A stretch of 64,000 nt of DNA. Source: an uncultured Odoribacter sp. (GTDB lineage: Bacteria; Bacteroidota; Bacteroidia; Bacteroidales; Marinifilaceae). The first letter of the stretch is position 1, and every line of letters starts with the position of its first letter. The stretch spans positions 56,686 to 120,685 of the forward strand of contig UQJP01000010.1 of assembly GCA_900541415.1 (NCBI GenBank). The letters run 5' to 3'. A model generated the notes under the pieces. That model saw only the letters and a list, made by a program, of their open reading frames with translations, was not told the origin of the DNA and searched no databases. The position numbers and the translations under genes are program-made. Positions 44,354 to 54,405 of this stretch are shown here, piece after piece.

Positions 44354-46678
44354 ATGTTTAAAAAATATTGGAAATTATTCGTCATCTTTTGGTCGGTGAT
44401 TTTGCTTTGCATAGCAGGTGCTTTTCTTTTCTTTTGGCTCATTGCCGAAGGCAAGCTGGGATTTATGCCTACTTTCGAAGAACTTGAAAACCCGAACAAC
44501 CGTTTTGCCTCTGAAGTTTATTTTGAGGATGGCCCGGTGATGAATAAATATTTTGAGAAAGAAAATCGGAAATATACAGAGTATAAGGAAATACCCCAAA
44601 CAGTTGTAGATGCTTTGATTGCCACGGAAGATGTGCGTTTTTACGATCACAGCGGGGTGGATGTAAGGGGATTGTTCCGGGTGGCGAAGGGATTACTGAC
44701 GGCTAACACTTCAGCCGGAGGAGGAAGTACCATCAGCCAGCAGCTTGCAAAAATGCTTTTTCCCCGTGAAGCCGATTTGAATGTTTTTGAGCTGGCTATC
44801 CGTAAATTCAGGGAATGGGTGATTGCCGTACGGCTTGAAAAAAGCTATACCAAAGAGGAGATATTGACCATGTACCTCAATAAATACGATTTCCTGAATT
44901 TGGCTGTGGGAATCAGTTCGGCCGCCGATATATACTTTCAAAGTTCGCTCGATTCTTTGAAGATAGAGCAGGCGGCCATGTTGATCGGTATGGCAAAAAA
45001 TTCATCTTACTACAATCCCGTGCGCCGTCCTGAACTGACGCTTAAACGCCGGAATGTGGTGCTCTCCCAGATGTTGAAATATGATAAGATCACCGAAACC
45101 CAATACGATTCCCTTGCCAGCCTGCCTTTAGGATTGAATTTCAAACGGGTAGACCATAAAGAAGGGCTGGCCACTTATTTCCGGGAATATCTTCGGTTAT
45201 ACATGACAGCCAATAAACCGGAAAGGGCACGCTATAAAAATGTGGAGCAATTCCGTCTCGATTCTACGGCCTGGGAAAATGATGCCTTGTATGGCTGGTG
45301 TAAGAAAAACCTGAAAGCAGACGGCTCGCACTATGACCTCTATTCTGACGGGTTGAAAATTTATACCACTTTGGATTCCCGGATGCAGAAATATGCTGAA
45401 GAAGCGGTGCAAGAACACTTGTCAAAGGATTTACAGCCTATTTTCGATAAAGAAAAAGTACATAAGCGCAATTCTCCTTTTTCCAACGATATGACACAGG
45501 AGGAGATCGACAAAGCTTTAAATCGCTCGATTCGCCAGTCGGAACGCTATCGGATATTGAATCTGGAAGGGAAAAGCGATGCTGAAATACGGAAAACCTT
45601 CGATGTGCCCGTATCCATGCAAATTTTTACCTGGAAAGGTATCCGCGATACGGTGATGACCCCTTTGGATTCTATCAAGCACTATAAGTCCTTCTTCCGT
45701 GCCGGTTTTATGGTGATGGAACCGCAGACGGGGCATATCAAGGCTTATGTCGGCGGGCCGGATTACCGTTATTTCATGTATGATATGGTGAGCACCGGAA
45801 AACGCCAGGTAGGATCCACCATTAAACCGATCCTTTATACACTGGCTATGCAGGAAGGTTTAGGGCCTTGCGATAAAGTGCCGAATATCCAGCAAACCTT
45901 TATTTTGCCCGACGGAACTCCCTGGGCGGCACGGGGCGGCACGAAAAGGGTAGGCGAAATGGTGACTTTACGCTGGGGATTGGCTAACTCCGAAAATAAT
46001 ATATCCGGTTGGGTTTTAAAGCAATTTACACCTCAGGCGGTGGCACAGATGGCTCATAAAATGGGTATTTCCAGTTTTATCGATCCGGTGCCTGCCGTAT
46101 TTTTGGGGACGGCTGAAATCACCGTAAAGGAAATGGTGGCTGCTTATTCTATTTTTGCGAACAAAGGGGTGTATAATTCTCCTCTTCCCGTGTCGCGGAT
46201 TGAGGATAAATATGGCAACGTGCTGGCTGAATTCCGGCCTGAATCCCGGGAAGTGATTACGGAAAACACGGCTTATCTGATGTGTAATTTGCTGGAAGGG
46301 GTAGTGACCAGCGGTACAGGTATGCGTTTACGCTTCAAATATAAACTGATGAATCCAATGGGAGGGAAAACCGGAACGACGCAGGAACATGCGGACGGCT
46401 GGTTTATGGCTGTGACTCCCGATTTGGTGGGTGGAGTATGGGTAGGAGCGGAAGACCGTTCTATTCATTTCCAAAATTTGGCGAACGGGCAGGGAGCCAG
46501 TATGGCTTTACCGATCTGGGCATTGTTCTTACAGAAAGTGCAGGCCGATCCTAAAGTCAGGATTCCGGACCGACCTTTCGAGCGCCCTATGGGAATCACG
46601 AAACGCCTGGATTGTGATGAAACTGTTTCCGGTACTGAAGCGACAGAAATGGATGAAGAAGACGAAGAATTTTATTAA
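44354..46678 (+). CDS. Penicillin-binding protein 1A (bifunctional)
   Basis: From ATG 44354 the class A PBP has 774 residues. A signal anchor (LFVIFWSVILLCIAGAFLFF) is followed by the GT51 glycosyltransferase (IATEDVRFYDHSGVDVRG, GGSTISQQLAKMLF, YLNKYDFLN) and the transpeptidase with all three motifs: SxxK in GSTIKPILYTLA, SxN in ANSENNIS and KTG in GGKTGTTQEH. It polymerises and cross-links peptidoglycan in the periplasm. The acidic C-terminus (TEMDEEDEEFY) is unremarkable. radA follows after 19 bases, so they are probably transcribed together. Confidence 0.94.
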   Translation: MFKKYWKLFVIFWSVILLCIAGAFLFFWLIAEGKLGFMPTFEELENPNNRFASEVYFEDGPVMNKYFEKENRKYTEYKEIPQTVVDALIATEDVRFYDHSGVDVRGLFRVAKGLLTANTSAGGGSTISQQLAKMLFPREADLNVFELAIRKFREWVIAVRLEKSYTKEEILTMYLNKYDFLNLAVGISSAADIYFQSSLDSLKIEQAAMLIGMAKNSSYYNPVRRPELTLKRRNVVLSQMLKYDKITETQYDSLASLPLGLNFKRVDHKEGLATYFREYLRLYMTANKPERARYKNVEQFRLDSTAWENDALYGWCKKNLKADGSHYDLYSDGLKIYTTLDSRMQKYAEEAVQEHLSKDLQPIFDKEKVHKRNSPFSNDMTQEEIDKALNRSIRQSERYRILNLEGKSDAEIRKTFDVPVSMQIFTWKGIRDTVMTPLDSIKHYKSFFRAGFMVMEPQTGHIKAYVGGPDYRYFMYDMVSTGKRQVGSTIKPILYTLAMQEGLGPCDKVPNIQQTFILPDGTPWAARGGTKRVGEMVTLRWGLANSENNISGWVLKQFTPQAVAQMAHKMGISSFIDPVPAVFLGTAEITVKEMVAAYSIFANKGVYNSPLPVSRIEDKYGNVLAEFRPESREVITENTAYLMCNLLEGVVTSGTGMRLRFKYKLMNPMGGKTGTTQEHADGWFMAVTPDLVGGVWVGAEDRSIHFQNLANGQGASMALPIWALFLQKVQADPKVRIPDRPFERPMGITKRLDCDETVSGTEATEMDEEDEEFY

Positions 46679-46697
46679 ATATTAATAGGCTAACCTA

Positions 46698-48062
46698 ATG
46701 GTCGCAAAATCGAAGACAATATACGTCTGCCAGAATTGTGGGGCGAAAGAACCGAAATGGGCGGGGAAATGCAATATTTGCGGAGAATGGAATAGTTTTG
46801 TGGAAGAGGTGGAAATTCCGGCGAAAGGGCGGGGAAATGCTCTCATCGGCAATCCGTCTTCGAAAGCATTGCGCCTATCTGAAATAAAAGCCAATGCCGA
46901 TGAACGTATGGACACCGGCGACGGCGAGCTGAACAGGGTGCTGGGAGGTGGGTTGGTGCCCGGCTCGATGATCTTGCTGGGGGGAGAACCCGGCATTGGA
47001 AAATCAACCCTTGTCCTGCAATTCGCCCTTCACAACAGTTGTGGAAAGGTGCTTTATGTATCGGGAGAAGAAAGCATTTCCCAAATTAAGATGAGGGCGC
47101 AGCGTTTGGGTTCCGATAACGATGAATGTCTTTTCCTTTCCGGCAATTCACTTGAAAATGTGCTGGAACATGCCCGGACGCTTCAGCCAAACCTGTTGAT
47201 TATCGATTCAATACAGACACTCGCTACCGAAGCCGTGGATTCTATCCCCGGCAGCCTTTCGCAAATCCGGGAATGTACAAACGCCCTACTTCGTTTTTCT
47301 AAAGAAAATACTATATCCACCATATTGATCGGGCACATCACGAAAGACGGACAACTGGCAGGGCCTAAGATTTTGGAACACATGGTGGATACCGTCCTGC
47401 AATTCGAGGGAGACCAGCAATATATGTATCGTATATTGCGTTCTATGAAAAACCGTTTCGGCTCGACCTCCGAGATTGGAATATACGAGATGCTTCAGTC
47501 CGGTCTGCGGCAAGTGACCAACCCTTCCGAACTTCTTCTATCGAACCACGATCAGGATTTGAGCGGGATTGCCGTTTCTGCCACGGTAGAGGGCGTAAGG
47601 CCCATTCTTTTGGAAGTTCAGTCTCTTGTATCGACTGCTGCTTACGGAGTGCCGCAGAGGTCGGCTACCGGCTTCGATTCCCGGCGGCTGAACATGCTGC
47701 TGGCTGTGCTTGAAAAACGGGTAGGTTTTAAATTAGCATCCAAAGACGTATTCCTGAACATTGCAGGGGGGATAAAAGTGAGCGATCCCGCCCTTGACCT
47801 GGCTGTCGTGATGGCTGTTTTATCGTCAAATATCGATGCCGTACTGCCCGCCGATACCGTATTTGCGGGTGAAGTCGGGCTATCTGGTGAGATTCGGGCT
47901 GTAAGCCGTGTGGAACAGCGAATTTCAGAAGCAGAAAAATTAGGCTTTAAACGTATTTTCGTACCTTTTGGCAATAAGAAAGCATTTACCCGGAAAACCA
48001 CTCACATAGAAGTGGTTTTTGCCTCTAAAATTGCCGATATATGTCGGAATCTTTTTGGTTGA
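46698..48062 (+). CDS. radA: DNA repair protein RadA
   Basis: The 454-residue ATPase promotes branch migration in recombination. It has the N-terminal C4 zinc finger (CQNCGAKEPKWAGKCNICGE), Walker A in LLGGEPGIGKSTLVLQ, Walker B region LLIIDSIQT, the RadA-specific KNRFGST motif and a C-terminal Lon protease-like domain without protease residues (ASKDVFLNIAGGIKVSDPA, VFAGEVGLSGEIRAV). Full length. It follows the PBP1A gene by 19 bases, with no functional connection apparent. A new promoter lies downstream, before the first sensor kinase. Confidence 0.96.
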   Translation: MVAKSKTIYVCQNCGAKEPKWAGKCNICGEWNSFVEEVEIPAKGRGNALIGNPSSKALRLSEIKANADERMDTGDGELNRVLGGGLVPGSMILLGGEPGIGKSTLVLQFALHNSCGKVLYVSGEESISQIKMRAQRLGSDNDECLFLSGNSLENVLEHARTLQPNLLIIDSIQTLATEAVDSIPGSLSQIRECTNALLRFSKENTISTILIGHITKDGQLAGPKILEHMVDTVLQFEGDQQYMYRILRSMKNRFGSTSEIGIYEMLQSGLRQVTNPSELLLSNHDQDLSGIAVSATVEGVRPILLEVQSLVSTAAYGVPQRSATGFDSRRLNMLLAVLEKRVGFKLASKDVFLNIAGGIKVSDPALDLAVVMAVLSSNIDAVLPADTVFAGEVGLSGEIRAVSRVEQRISEAEKLGFKRIFVPFGNKKAFTRKTTHIEVVFASKIADICRNLFG

Positions 48063-48122
48063 TCGAATAGAAAAATCTTAAAATTCTCACAGGGTACAAT
48101 ACCTATGTTCCGCAAAATTGTA

Positions 48123-48130
48123 TATATTTG
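48123..48130 (+). promoter_or_regulatory. Promoter -7 element of the first sensor kinase
   Basis: TATATTTG fits TAnnTTTG, 23 bases upstream of the ATG at 48154. Confidence 0.5.
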
Positions 48131-48153
48131 TTTGTAGGTGTTAAATGTGAAAT

Positions 48154-50127
48154 ATGATGTGGATATATATAATTATTCCGATCGTTGTGGCAATTTGTTT
48201 CCTTTGTTTTTCTAAATCTCAGAAAACTAAATTGTTCTATTGGACAAAGGGAATCAAATCAGAGATAATTTGTGAAAAAATTATCCGGGCAGTTCCCGAT
48301 ATGGTTTTCATCTTCGACCGTTCTCTCCGTGTCCTGAAACTTTATAATCCGAACGAAAAAGAATTGATGGTTCCCAGTGAGCAATTAATTGGGGAATATG
48401 TCGGAAAATATCTGGATAAAAAATTTGCAGATCTGATAGAATCCAGTATTCAGAAAACAATAGAATCCGATGGAGTATATGAGGTTGAATACCAAATAGA
48501 AACTCCTTACAGGACGCAGCATTACGAAGGACGCTTCTTCCGCATTCGGAAAAACAAATTCGCTTGTTTTGTCAGGAACATTACCGTCAGAAAAAAGGGG
48601 GAATTGTTTATCCAACAAAGACAGGAACTGTTGAACTCGATTTTGGATAATATCCCTTGTCCCCTTATGCTTAAAGATGTGGATAATGATTTCCGTTATA
48701 TATATTGGAATAAGGAATGTGACAAACAAAGCGGTTTGAACCGCCAGGATGTGCTTGGAAAAACAGATACAGAAATCTATGGAGAAATACGTGGAGGGGA
48801 ATACCAACGGATAAACAGGCAGGTAGTGGACGAGGGAAAACCTTATCAAAACTATGAAATCTTTGTCACACCCGATGGGGTGGAACATCCTTCCATTGTA
48901 TACAAAAATGTGATTTCCGATGACATTCACCATTGGTTGCTGGTTGCCCGTTGGGATATTTCCGATTTGATTTCTGCCGAAAAATCATTGAAACAAGCCC
49001 ATAATATCAATCAACTGATATTAGAAAATGCTAACATCGGTTTTGCTTTTATCGATTCAGACTATGTCATTCAATGGGAAAATATTAGCACTTATACCAA
49101 ACATCCGCTTATATCCAAATATAAAACCGGGATGACCTGCTATAAAAATGTGTGGGGATATAATGAGCCTTGCAAGGAATGTGTGATGCGGGACGCTATC
49201 CTTTCCGGGAAAATAGAGCAAAGGATTTTTTCTGATAACGATCAGGATTTTTTTGAAGTCATGGCAACCCCGGTCTACGATGAGGCAAAGAAATTGCAAG
49301 GGGTGGTGATGAGGATTGAAGATGTGACCATCAAAAAACAGATTGCTCATGAATTGCAAAGGGCGAAAGAAGAAGCAGAAAAATCCGATCATTTGAAATC
49401 GTCTTTTCTGGCTAATATGAGCCATGAAATCCGTACTCCGCTCAATGCAATACTCGGATTTAGCGATTTGCTTTGCAGAACGGAAGATCCGGCAGAAAAA
49501 GAAACTTATTCAGAAATTATTAAAAATAATAGTGATCTCTTATTACAGCTGATCAACGACATTCTCGACCTTTCGAAAATCGAGGCCAATATTTTAGAAT
49601 TTGTTTATTCCGATGTTGACATCAATATTTTGCTTCATGACTTGGAATGTAGCTTCCAGTTTAAAATAACACATATCCCGGATTTGAGGATAAAATTTAT
49701 TCCCGGTTTGCCGGATTGTACCATACATACCGAAAAAAATCGCTTTTTGCAGGTATTCTCTAATTTTATTACAAATGCTATAAAATTTACCGCTCAGGGA
49801 GAGATCACCTTTGGTTATCGGCCTTGTGATGAGGGACTTTATTTTTATGTGAAGGATACGGGAATAGGTATTCCTGAAGATAAACAACAAAAAATATTTG
49901 ATCGTTTCATTAAATTAGATACCTTTAAGACGGGTACAGGATTAGGGCTTTCAATCTGTCAGACTATTATTCAAAAATTAAATGGCTCGCTAGGAGTAGA
50001 GTCAGAGGAAGGTAAAGGTTCTACCTTTTGGTTTATTCTTCCTTGTAAACCTTTGGGGCAGGGAGTTGATAACCGGGAAGAAGAAGCTATTATCTCCGGC
50101 GATGTTTTGCGGGAGAGAAATCTGTAG
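48154..50127 (+). CDS. PAS sensor histidine kinase (truncated hybrid)
   Basis: The 657-residue protein has one N-terminal membrane helix (IYIIIPIVVAICFLCF) and three PAS-like domains at about 40-150, 155-275 and 285-400. The third contains a cysteine cluster (CYKNVWGYNEPCKECV) that could bind metal. HisKA follows with the phosphorylated His in NMSHEIRTPLNAILGFSDLL (about residue 423), and then the HATPase (NFITNAIKF, DTGIGIPEDKQQ, GTGLGLSICQ). The frame stops at about 50125, and a receiver domain continues in other frames (see the next entry), so the ancestral gene was a hybrid kinase that has lost its receiver by frameshift. The kinase part itself looks intact. Confidence 0.85.
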   Translation: MMWIYIIIPIVVAICFLCFSKSQKTKLFYWTKGIKSEIICEKIIRAVPDMVFIFDRSLRVLKLYNPNEKELMVPSEQLIGEYVGKYLDKKFADLIESSIQKTIESDGVYEVEYQIETPYRTQHYEGRFFRIRKNKFACFVRNITVRKKGELFIQQRQELLNSILDNIPCPLMLKDVDNDFRYIYWNKECDKQSGLNRQDVLGKTDTEIYGEIRGGEYQRINRQVVDEGKPYQNYEIFVTPDGVEHPSIVYKNVISDDIHHWLLVARWDISDLISAEKSLKQAHNINQLILENANIGFAFIDSDYVIQWENISTYTKHPLISKYKTGMTCYKNVWGYNEPCKECVMRDAILSGKIEQRIFSDNDQDFFEVMATPVYDEAKKLQGVVMRIEDVTIKKQIAHELQRAKEEAEKSDHLKSSFLANMSHEIRTPLNAILGFSDLLCRTEDPAEKETYSEIIKNNSDLLLQLINDILDLSKIEANILEFVYSDVDINILLHDLECSFQFKITHIPDLRIKFIPGLPDCTIHTEKNRFLQVFSNFITNAIKFTAQGEITFGYRPCDEGLYFYVKDTGIGIPEDKQQKIFDRFIKLDTFKTGTGLGLSICQTIIQKLNGSLGVESEEGKGSTFWFILPCKPLGQGVDNREEEAIISGDVLRERNL

Positions 50128-50491
50128 AAATATCATCGGTTAAACCGACCCTTCTGATTGCAGAAGACGTAATAGATAATTATAACCCGAATATATCTTC
50201 AAAAGGATTGTGATTTGCTGTATGCCTTTAATGGACAGGAAACAGTGGGACTTTTCCGGCAAATACCATCCCGATGCCATTTTTGTGGATATAAAAAAGG
50301 CTGAAATGAACAATTATCGGGTTATTGCTGGCATTCGGGAAAGGGATCCTTTTATTCCGATTATCGTAATTACTGCATTGACAGGGGGCAGACGATAAAA
50401 AGAGATATGAGAAAATGGGTTTACAAAATGTGTAACTGAGCCGATAACTTCGGAATCACTATTAAATACATTGAAAGAAATAGGAGTATAG
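50116..50491 (+). pseudogene. Frameshifted response-regulator receiver domain
   Basis: Reading across frames recovers a receiver domain: KPTLLIAEDVIDNYN (acidic pair), LLYAFNGQETVGLF, then YHPDAIFVDIKKAEMNNYRV (phospho-Asp in VDIK), IPIIVITAL, DDKKRYEKMGLQNV and TEPITSESLLNTLKEIGV, ending TAG at 50489-50491. At least four shifts of frame and an internal stop (TGA after SSKGL) separate these pieces. The domain is collinear with the receiver at the end of the next gene. It is the former C-terminus of the upstream kinase and cannot be translated as one protein. Confidence 0.8.
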
Positions 50492-50494
50492 TAA

Positions 50495-53400
50495 ATGAAG
50501 ATGTGTATAAGATATTGTTTATTCGTATTAATTTTTTGGTTTGTATTTCCTTCCTTTTCGTTTGCAGAAAACGAAAAAAATATTGATAAAATCTTAGTTA
50601 TTAGTTCTTATACTCCTGTCAAAGAAACCGGCAATCGGATCATATCTGCTTTTATAAGGCAAATCAGGAAAGATACAGATATGCCCATATCTGTTGAATA
50701 TATGGATAGTGAATCCTTCTCCGATTATAATCAATGGGTGCAATGGCAAACTTCCCTTTTCAAGGCTTATGAACAACCTCCGAGGATTGTGGTAATTATT
50801 GGGGGAGAAGCCTGGTCTGTTTACCGGGAATGCTGTCCTGCCGACTGGCGGGATATTCCTGTTGTATTGGGGGGAGTGAAACATGGGTTTGTCGATTACC
50901 GCACAGAATTGGGAGAAGACAGTCTTCGTAGGGGTGAAGTTTTGTCTATGGAAAAATCTTTTGATGGTTTCAAGGTAACCGGATATTATAACACGGACTA
51001 TATCATTGAAAATATAGGGTTAGTTAAGAAATTACAGCCGGAAGTAACCGATATTGCATTTTGTTTTGGCAGCCGTTATCATCACACTTTATTTAAAAAC
51101 TACTTATCCGAGACCATTTCGGATGATGAGGATATTCGCATCCATTTTTGGCTTGGGAATCAGCTTTCCACAGTGGCTCTGGTCGATTCTATCCTTAAAA
51201 TAGATGAAAATTTCGCTGTGATTTCTGCCGGGTGGTTTACCGATATAAATCACTATCCGCATGCTTATTCTATGCTACACAACAGGCTTTCGCTATATCC
51301 CGAAAAAAATCTTTATGAAATTCTTGACCAGGATTTTTCTAACCCGAACTATTTGGGCGGTTATTTTGTTTCGGGGGTTGAGATGGGTAAAGATCTGGCG
51401 AACCTCACTTATATGGTTTTAAAGCAAGGAATTGAACATAGTCCAGGGTTTAGTGCAACTCCTTCCAAACCTAAATACCATTTAAATTATTCGGTTTTTA
51501 AAAATGCCGGTTTGGACGAAAACCTCGTTCCTGATGAAGTGGTGTGGCATAATGTGGAACAGAATTTTTGGGAAAAATATAAGTTGAGGATCATTTTCGT
51601 TATCGTATTATCTTTAATGATCCTTGCCTTATTCTATTGGATTCGCAGGAAAAAAGAACAGGTGTATAAAAAATCGAATGAAAATCTGAGGCAGTTACTT
51701 TTGGCAATGCCCAATATGGCGGTTGTCTTTGGTTCCGATTTGAAGATTGTCGAAATTGTGAATCCGATGGATCCCCTTCTATTAGGTTTGGAGATAAACG
51801 AATATATAGGTTGCAGCATGGAACAACTGGGACAAATGATCCCCGACTTTTATGAAGCTGCCCGGAAAATTGAAAAAAATCTGAAAAAAACGGCATTAAC
51901 CCGGGAATCCTGTTCGTTTAACTGTGAAACGTTGGTTGGTGAAAAAATTCACTATGTGGAAGCTAAAACCGCCCCCTTAGGTGAAAAAGGGTTGATTTGT
52001 TTTGTCCATGATATTACTTCGCTGGTCTTTGCTGAGAAAGAAGTTGCAAAATATAAAAATTTTCTAAATCTGGTCATCGATAATTTACCCGTAGGGGTAT
52101 TTGTGAAAGATGTTTCCGATGATTTCCGGTATATATATTATAACCAGAAGGTTGCTGATTTTAGTGGGGAAGAAATTGCTAAATTTATTGGTAAGAATGA
52201 TTTTGAACTGAACGATCCGTTGGCAAAGGAACATTGGGAACAGGATCAGGCTACTCTGAAAAGCGATGTTCCTATTACTTATGAACGGTTGGTTGAGGAC
52301 AAGCGTTTCGGAATGCGTTACGGGATAACGACAAAAACAAAACTGACCAGCTATGACGGTTCGTGTTATATTATTGCTATTGTCGTCGATGTGACGGATA
52401 TGCGTAAGAACGAGATCGAACTGAACAACATCCGGCAGGGGCTTTCGGTGGCTCTGGAAGCGGGAGCTTTGTCGGCTTGGATATATGATATTGGAAATAA
52501 TTGCTTTACGCCATTATACCGGGATGTATTTATGGGGAGTGGCGATAGTTTGGAAAAACCCAAAGAGGCTATTCATCCTGAAGATAGAGGAAAATACCAA
52601 CTTTTGATGGATGACCTGATTTCCGGGAAATGTGAAAAAAGAAAAGAAATTTTACGGGTACAGAAAAATGGTCAGTACGTTTGGATTGAAATTCAGGCAA
52701 TAGGAGTTCGTTCCGAAGAAAATGACCAGGTTTTTCAGGTTATCGGGACGGAAAAAGATATTACCGAAGATCTTCGTAAGCAAAGTGAATTGGAAGCCAG
52801 CAATTTTAAAACAGAATTAGCGATCTCGTCCAATGGAATCATACAGTGGGATTATGATGTGAAGAAACAAATATTTTCTTCTCCCCATCCTGATTCCTAT
52901 ATGTATCACGGGGTTTCGAAAGACGATTTTATGGCATCGATTTATTCTGACGATGTTCCTGTTTTTATTAAGGCTCTGGATGATGTGGTGAGTGAAAAGG
53001 CGAAGACTGTGAATATTCAGATACGGGTGTTTATGCCCAATAAGGGTTTCCGTTGGGTGGACATCCATGCGGTGATTTTTGAAAAGAATGAGCAGGGAGA
53101 GGTAGTGCAGCTCACAGGCTTGCGAAAGGATGTTACCGAGTGGAAAAATTTGACGAATGAGTTGATCGTATTGAGAGATAAGGCGGAGGAATCAAACCGT
53201 TTAAAATCTGCTTTTTTGGCAAATATGAGCCATGAAATCCGTACTCCTCTGAACGCGATTGTCGGTTTTTCGAATCTGGTGGCACAAACTACCGATACTG
53301 AAGAAAGAAAAGAATATTGTAAGATTATCGAAACAAACAACGAACTGTTATTACAGTTGGTGAACGATATTCTTGATCTTTCTAAGATTGAAGCGGGGCA

Positions 53401-54280
53401 ACTCGACTTTGTATTTACGGAAATCAGCCTTCGTTCTCTTTTTACTAACCTGGAACAAATCTATCGTTTCAAAGTGAAAGAAAACGTGCAATTGATCTCT
53501 GAGTTACCTGCCAAGGACTATATTATCTGCTCTGAAAAGAATCGTTTGACACAGGTGATTTCCAACTTTTTGAATAATGCCTGTAAATTCACCACTTCGG
53601 GTTATATTAAAATGGGATATGAACAGGTTCCTGATGGGTTACGCTTTTTCGTTTCCGATACAGGAAAAGGAATAGCCCAAGAGAATCTGCCTTATGTGTT
53701 CGAGCGTTTTAGGAAGTTCGACAGCTTTGTGCAAGGCACGGGCTTAGGATTATCCATTTGTGAAACTATTGTCCAGAGGTTAGAGGGAGAGATCGGGGTT
53801 GAGTCCGAAGAAGGAAAGGGAAGCACCTTCTGGTTTGTAATTCCTTATAAGTCGGGAATATTGGAAGAAAGTCCGGCTGTTTCAGAGCAAACTGTGGCGA
53901 TTGGAAAAAACAAAAAAAGTAAAGAGGAAAAAAAGGTATTGTTGATAGCGGAAGATAACGATAGTAATTTCTTTTTGCTGTATAACGTATTAAAAAATAA
54001 ATATCGGATAGAACGTGCTTTAAATGGACGTGAGGCAGTAGCTTTAAGTGCGGTATTACGTCCCGACCTGATCCTGATGGATATAAAGATGCCTGTAATG
54101 GATGGTTTGGAAGCTACGAGAAATATCCGGAAAGTGGACCCGGATATTCCGATTATTATTTTAACGGCGAATGCCTTTGACGAAGATAAAAAACAAGCCT
54201 TCGATGCCGGATGCAGTGATTATTTAGCAAAACCTTTAAATGCCGGTCGATTGAATGAGTTATTGGAAAAATACCTTTAA
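50495..54280 (+). CDS. Hybrid sensor histidine kinase with periplasmic sensor and receiver
   Basis: The 1261-residue protein has a signal peptide (YCLFVLIFWFVFPSFSFA), a periplasmic region at about 30-340 resembling ABC-type substrate-binding sensor domains (ILVISSYTPVKETGNRII, VVIIGGEAWSVYREC), and a membrane helix at about 364-383. Four PAS/PAC domains follow at about 395-510, 520-640, 650-770 and 780-895. HisKA (His about 911 in MSHEIRTPLNAIVGFSNL), HATPase (NFLNNACKF, DTGKGIAQENL, GTGLGLSIC) and a C-terminal receiver (LIAEDNDSN, phospho-Asp in LILMDIKMPVMDG, Lys in LAKPLN) complete it. The start lies 3 bases after the decayed receiver of the neighbouring kinase, and the kinase cores are close in sequence, so the two are likely old tandem relatives. 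The signal is unknown. Confidence 0.88.
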   Translation: MKMCIRYCLFVLIFWFVFPSFSFAENEKNIDKILVISSYTPVKETGNRIISAFIRQIRKDTDMPISVEYMDSESFSDYNQWVQWQTSLFKAYEQPPRIVVIIGGEAWSVYRECCPADWRDIPVVLGGVKHGFVDYRTELGEDSLRRGEVLSMEKSFDGFKVTGYYNTDYIIENIGLVKKLQPEVTDIAFCFGSRYHHTLFKNYLSETISDDEDIRIHFWLGNQLSTVALVDSILKIDENFAVISAGWFTDINHYPHAYSMLHNRLSLYPEKNLYEILDQDFSNPNYLGGYFVSGVEMGKDLANLTYMVLKQGIEHSPGFSATPSKPKYHLNYSVFKNAGLDENLVPDEVVWHNVEQNFWEKYKLRIIFVIVLSLMILALFYWIRRKKEQVYKKSNENLRQLLLAMPNMAVVFGSDLKIVEIVNPMDPLLLGLEINEYIGCSMEQLGQMIPDFYEAARKIEKNLKKTALTRESCSFNCETLVGEKIHYVEAKTAPLGEKGLICFVHDITSLVFAEKEVAKYKNFLNLVIDNLPVGVFVKDVSDDFRYIYYNQKVADFSGEEIAKFIGKNDFELNDPLAKEHWEQDQATLKSDVPITYERLVEDKRFGMRYGITTKTKLTSYDGSCYIIAIVVDVTDMRKNEIELNNIRQGLSVALEAGALSAWIYDIGNNCFTPLYRDVFMGSGDSLEKPKEAIHPEDRGKYQLLMDDLISGKCEKRKEILRVQKNGQYVWIEIQAIGVRSEENDQVFQVIGTEKDITEDLRKQSELEASNFKTELAISSNGIIQWDYDVKKQIFSSPHPDSYMYHGVSKDDFMASIYSDDVPVFIKALDDVVSEKAKTVNIQIRVFMPNKGFRWVDIHAVIFEKNEQGEVVQLTGLRKDVTEWKNLTNELIVLRDKAEESNRLKSAFLANMSHEIRTPLNAIVGFSNLVAQTTDTEERKEYCKIIETNNELLLQLVNDILDLSKIEAGQLDFVFTEISLRSLFTNLEQIYRFKVKENVQLISELPAKDYIICSEKNRLTQVISNFLNNACKFTTSGYIKMGYEQVPDGLRFFVSDTGKGIAQENLPYVFERFRKFDSFVQGTGLGLSICETIVQRLEGEIGVESEEGKGSTFWFVIPYKSGILEESPAVSEQTVAIGKNKKSKEEKKVLLIAEDNDSNFFLLYNVLKNKYRIERALNGREAVALSAVLRPDLILMDIKMPVMDGLEATRNIRKVDPDIPIIILTANAFDEDKKQAFDAGCSDYLAKPLNAGRLNELLEKYL

Positions 54281-54405
54281 TTTTTTCTGATAAAGTCATT
54301 GGTGTTTTATATCGGTCCCCTTTTCAGAGTTTATTTCCTCTGTTTCGCCGGGAGGGCTTGAGAATATTTTTATCTATCAACAAATGATGTGCTTGTGGAA
54401 AGCTG

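Noticed and set aside
50210..50398. A 62-codon frame between the two kinases as a separate small gene
   Set aside because: It is the central piece of the frameshifted receiver domain, not an independent protein.
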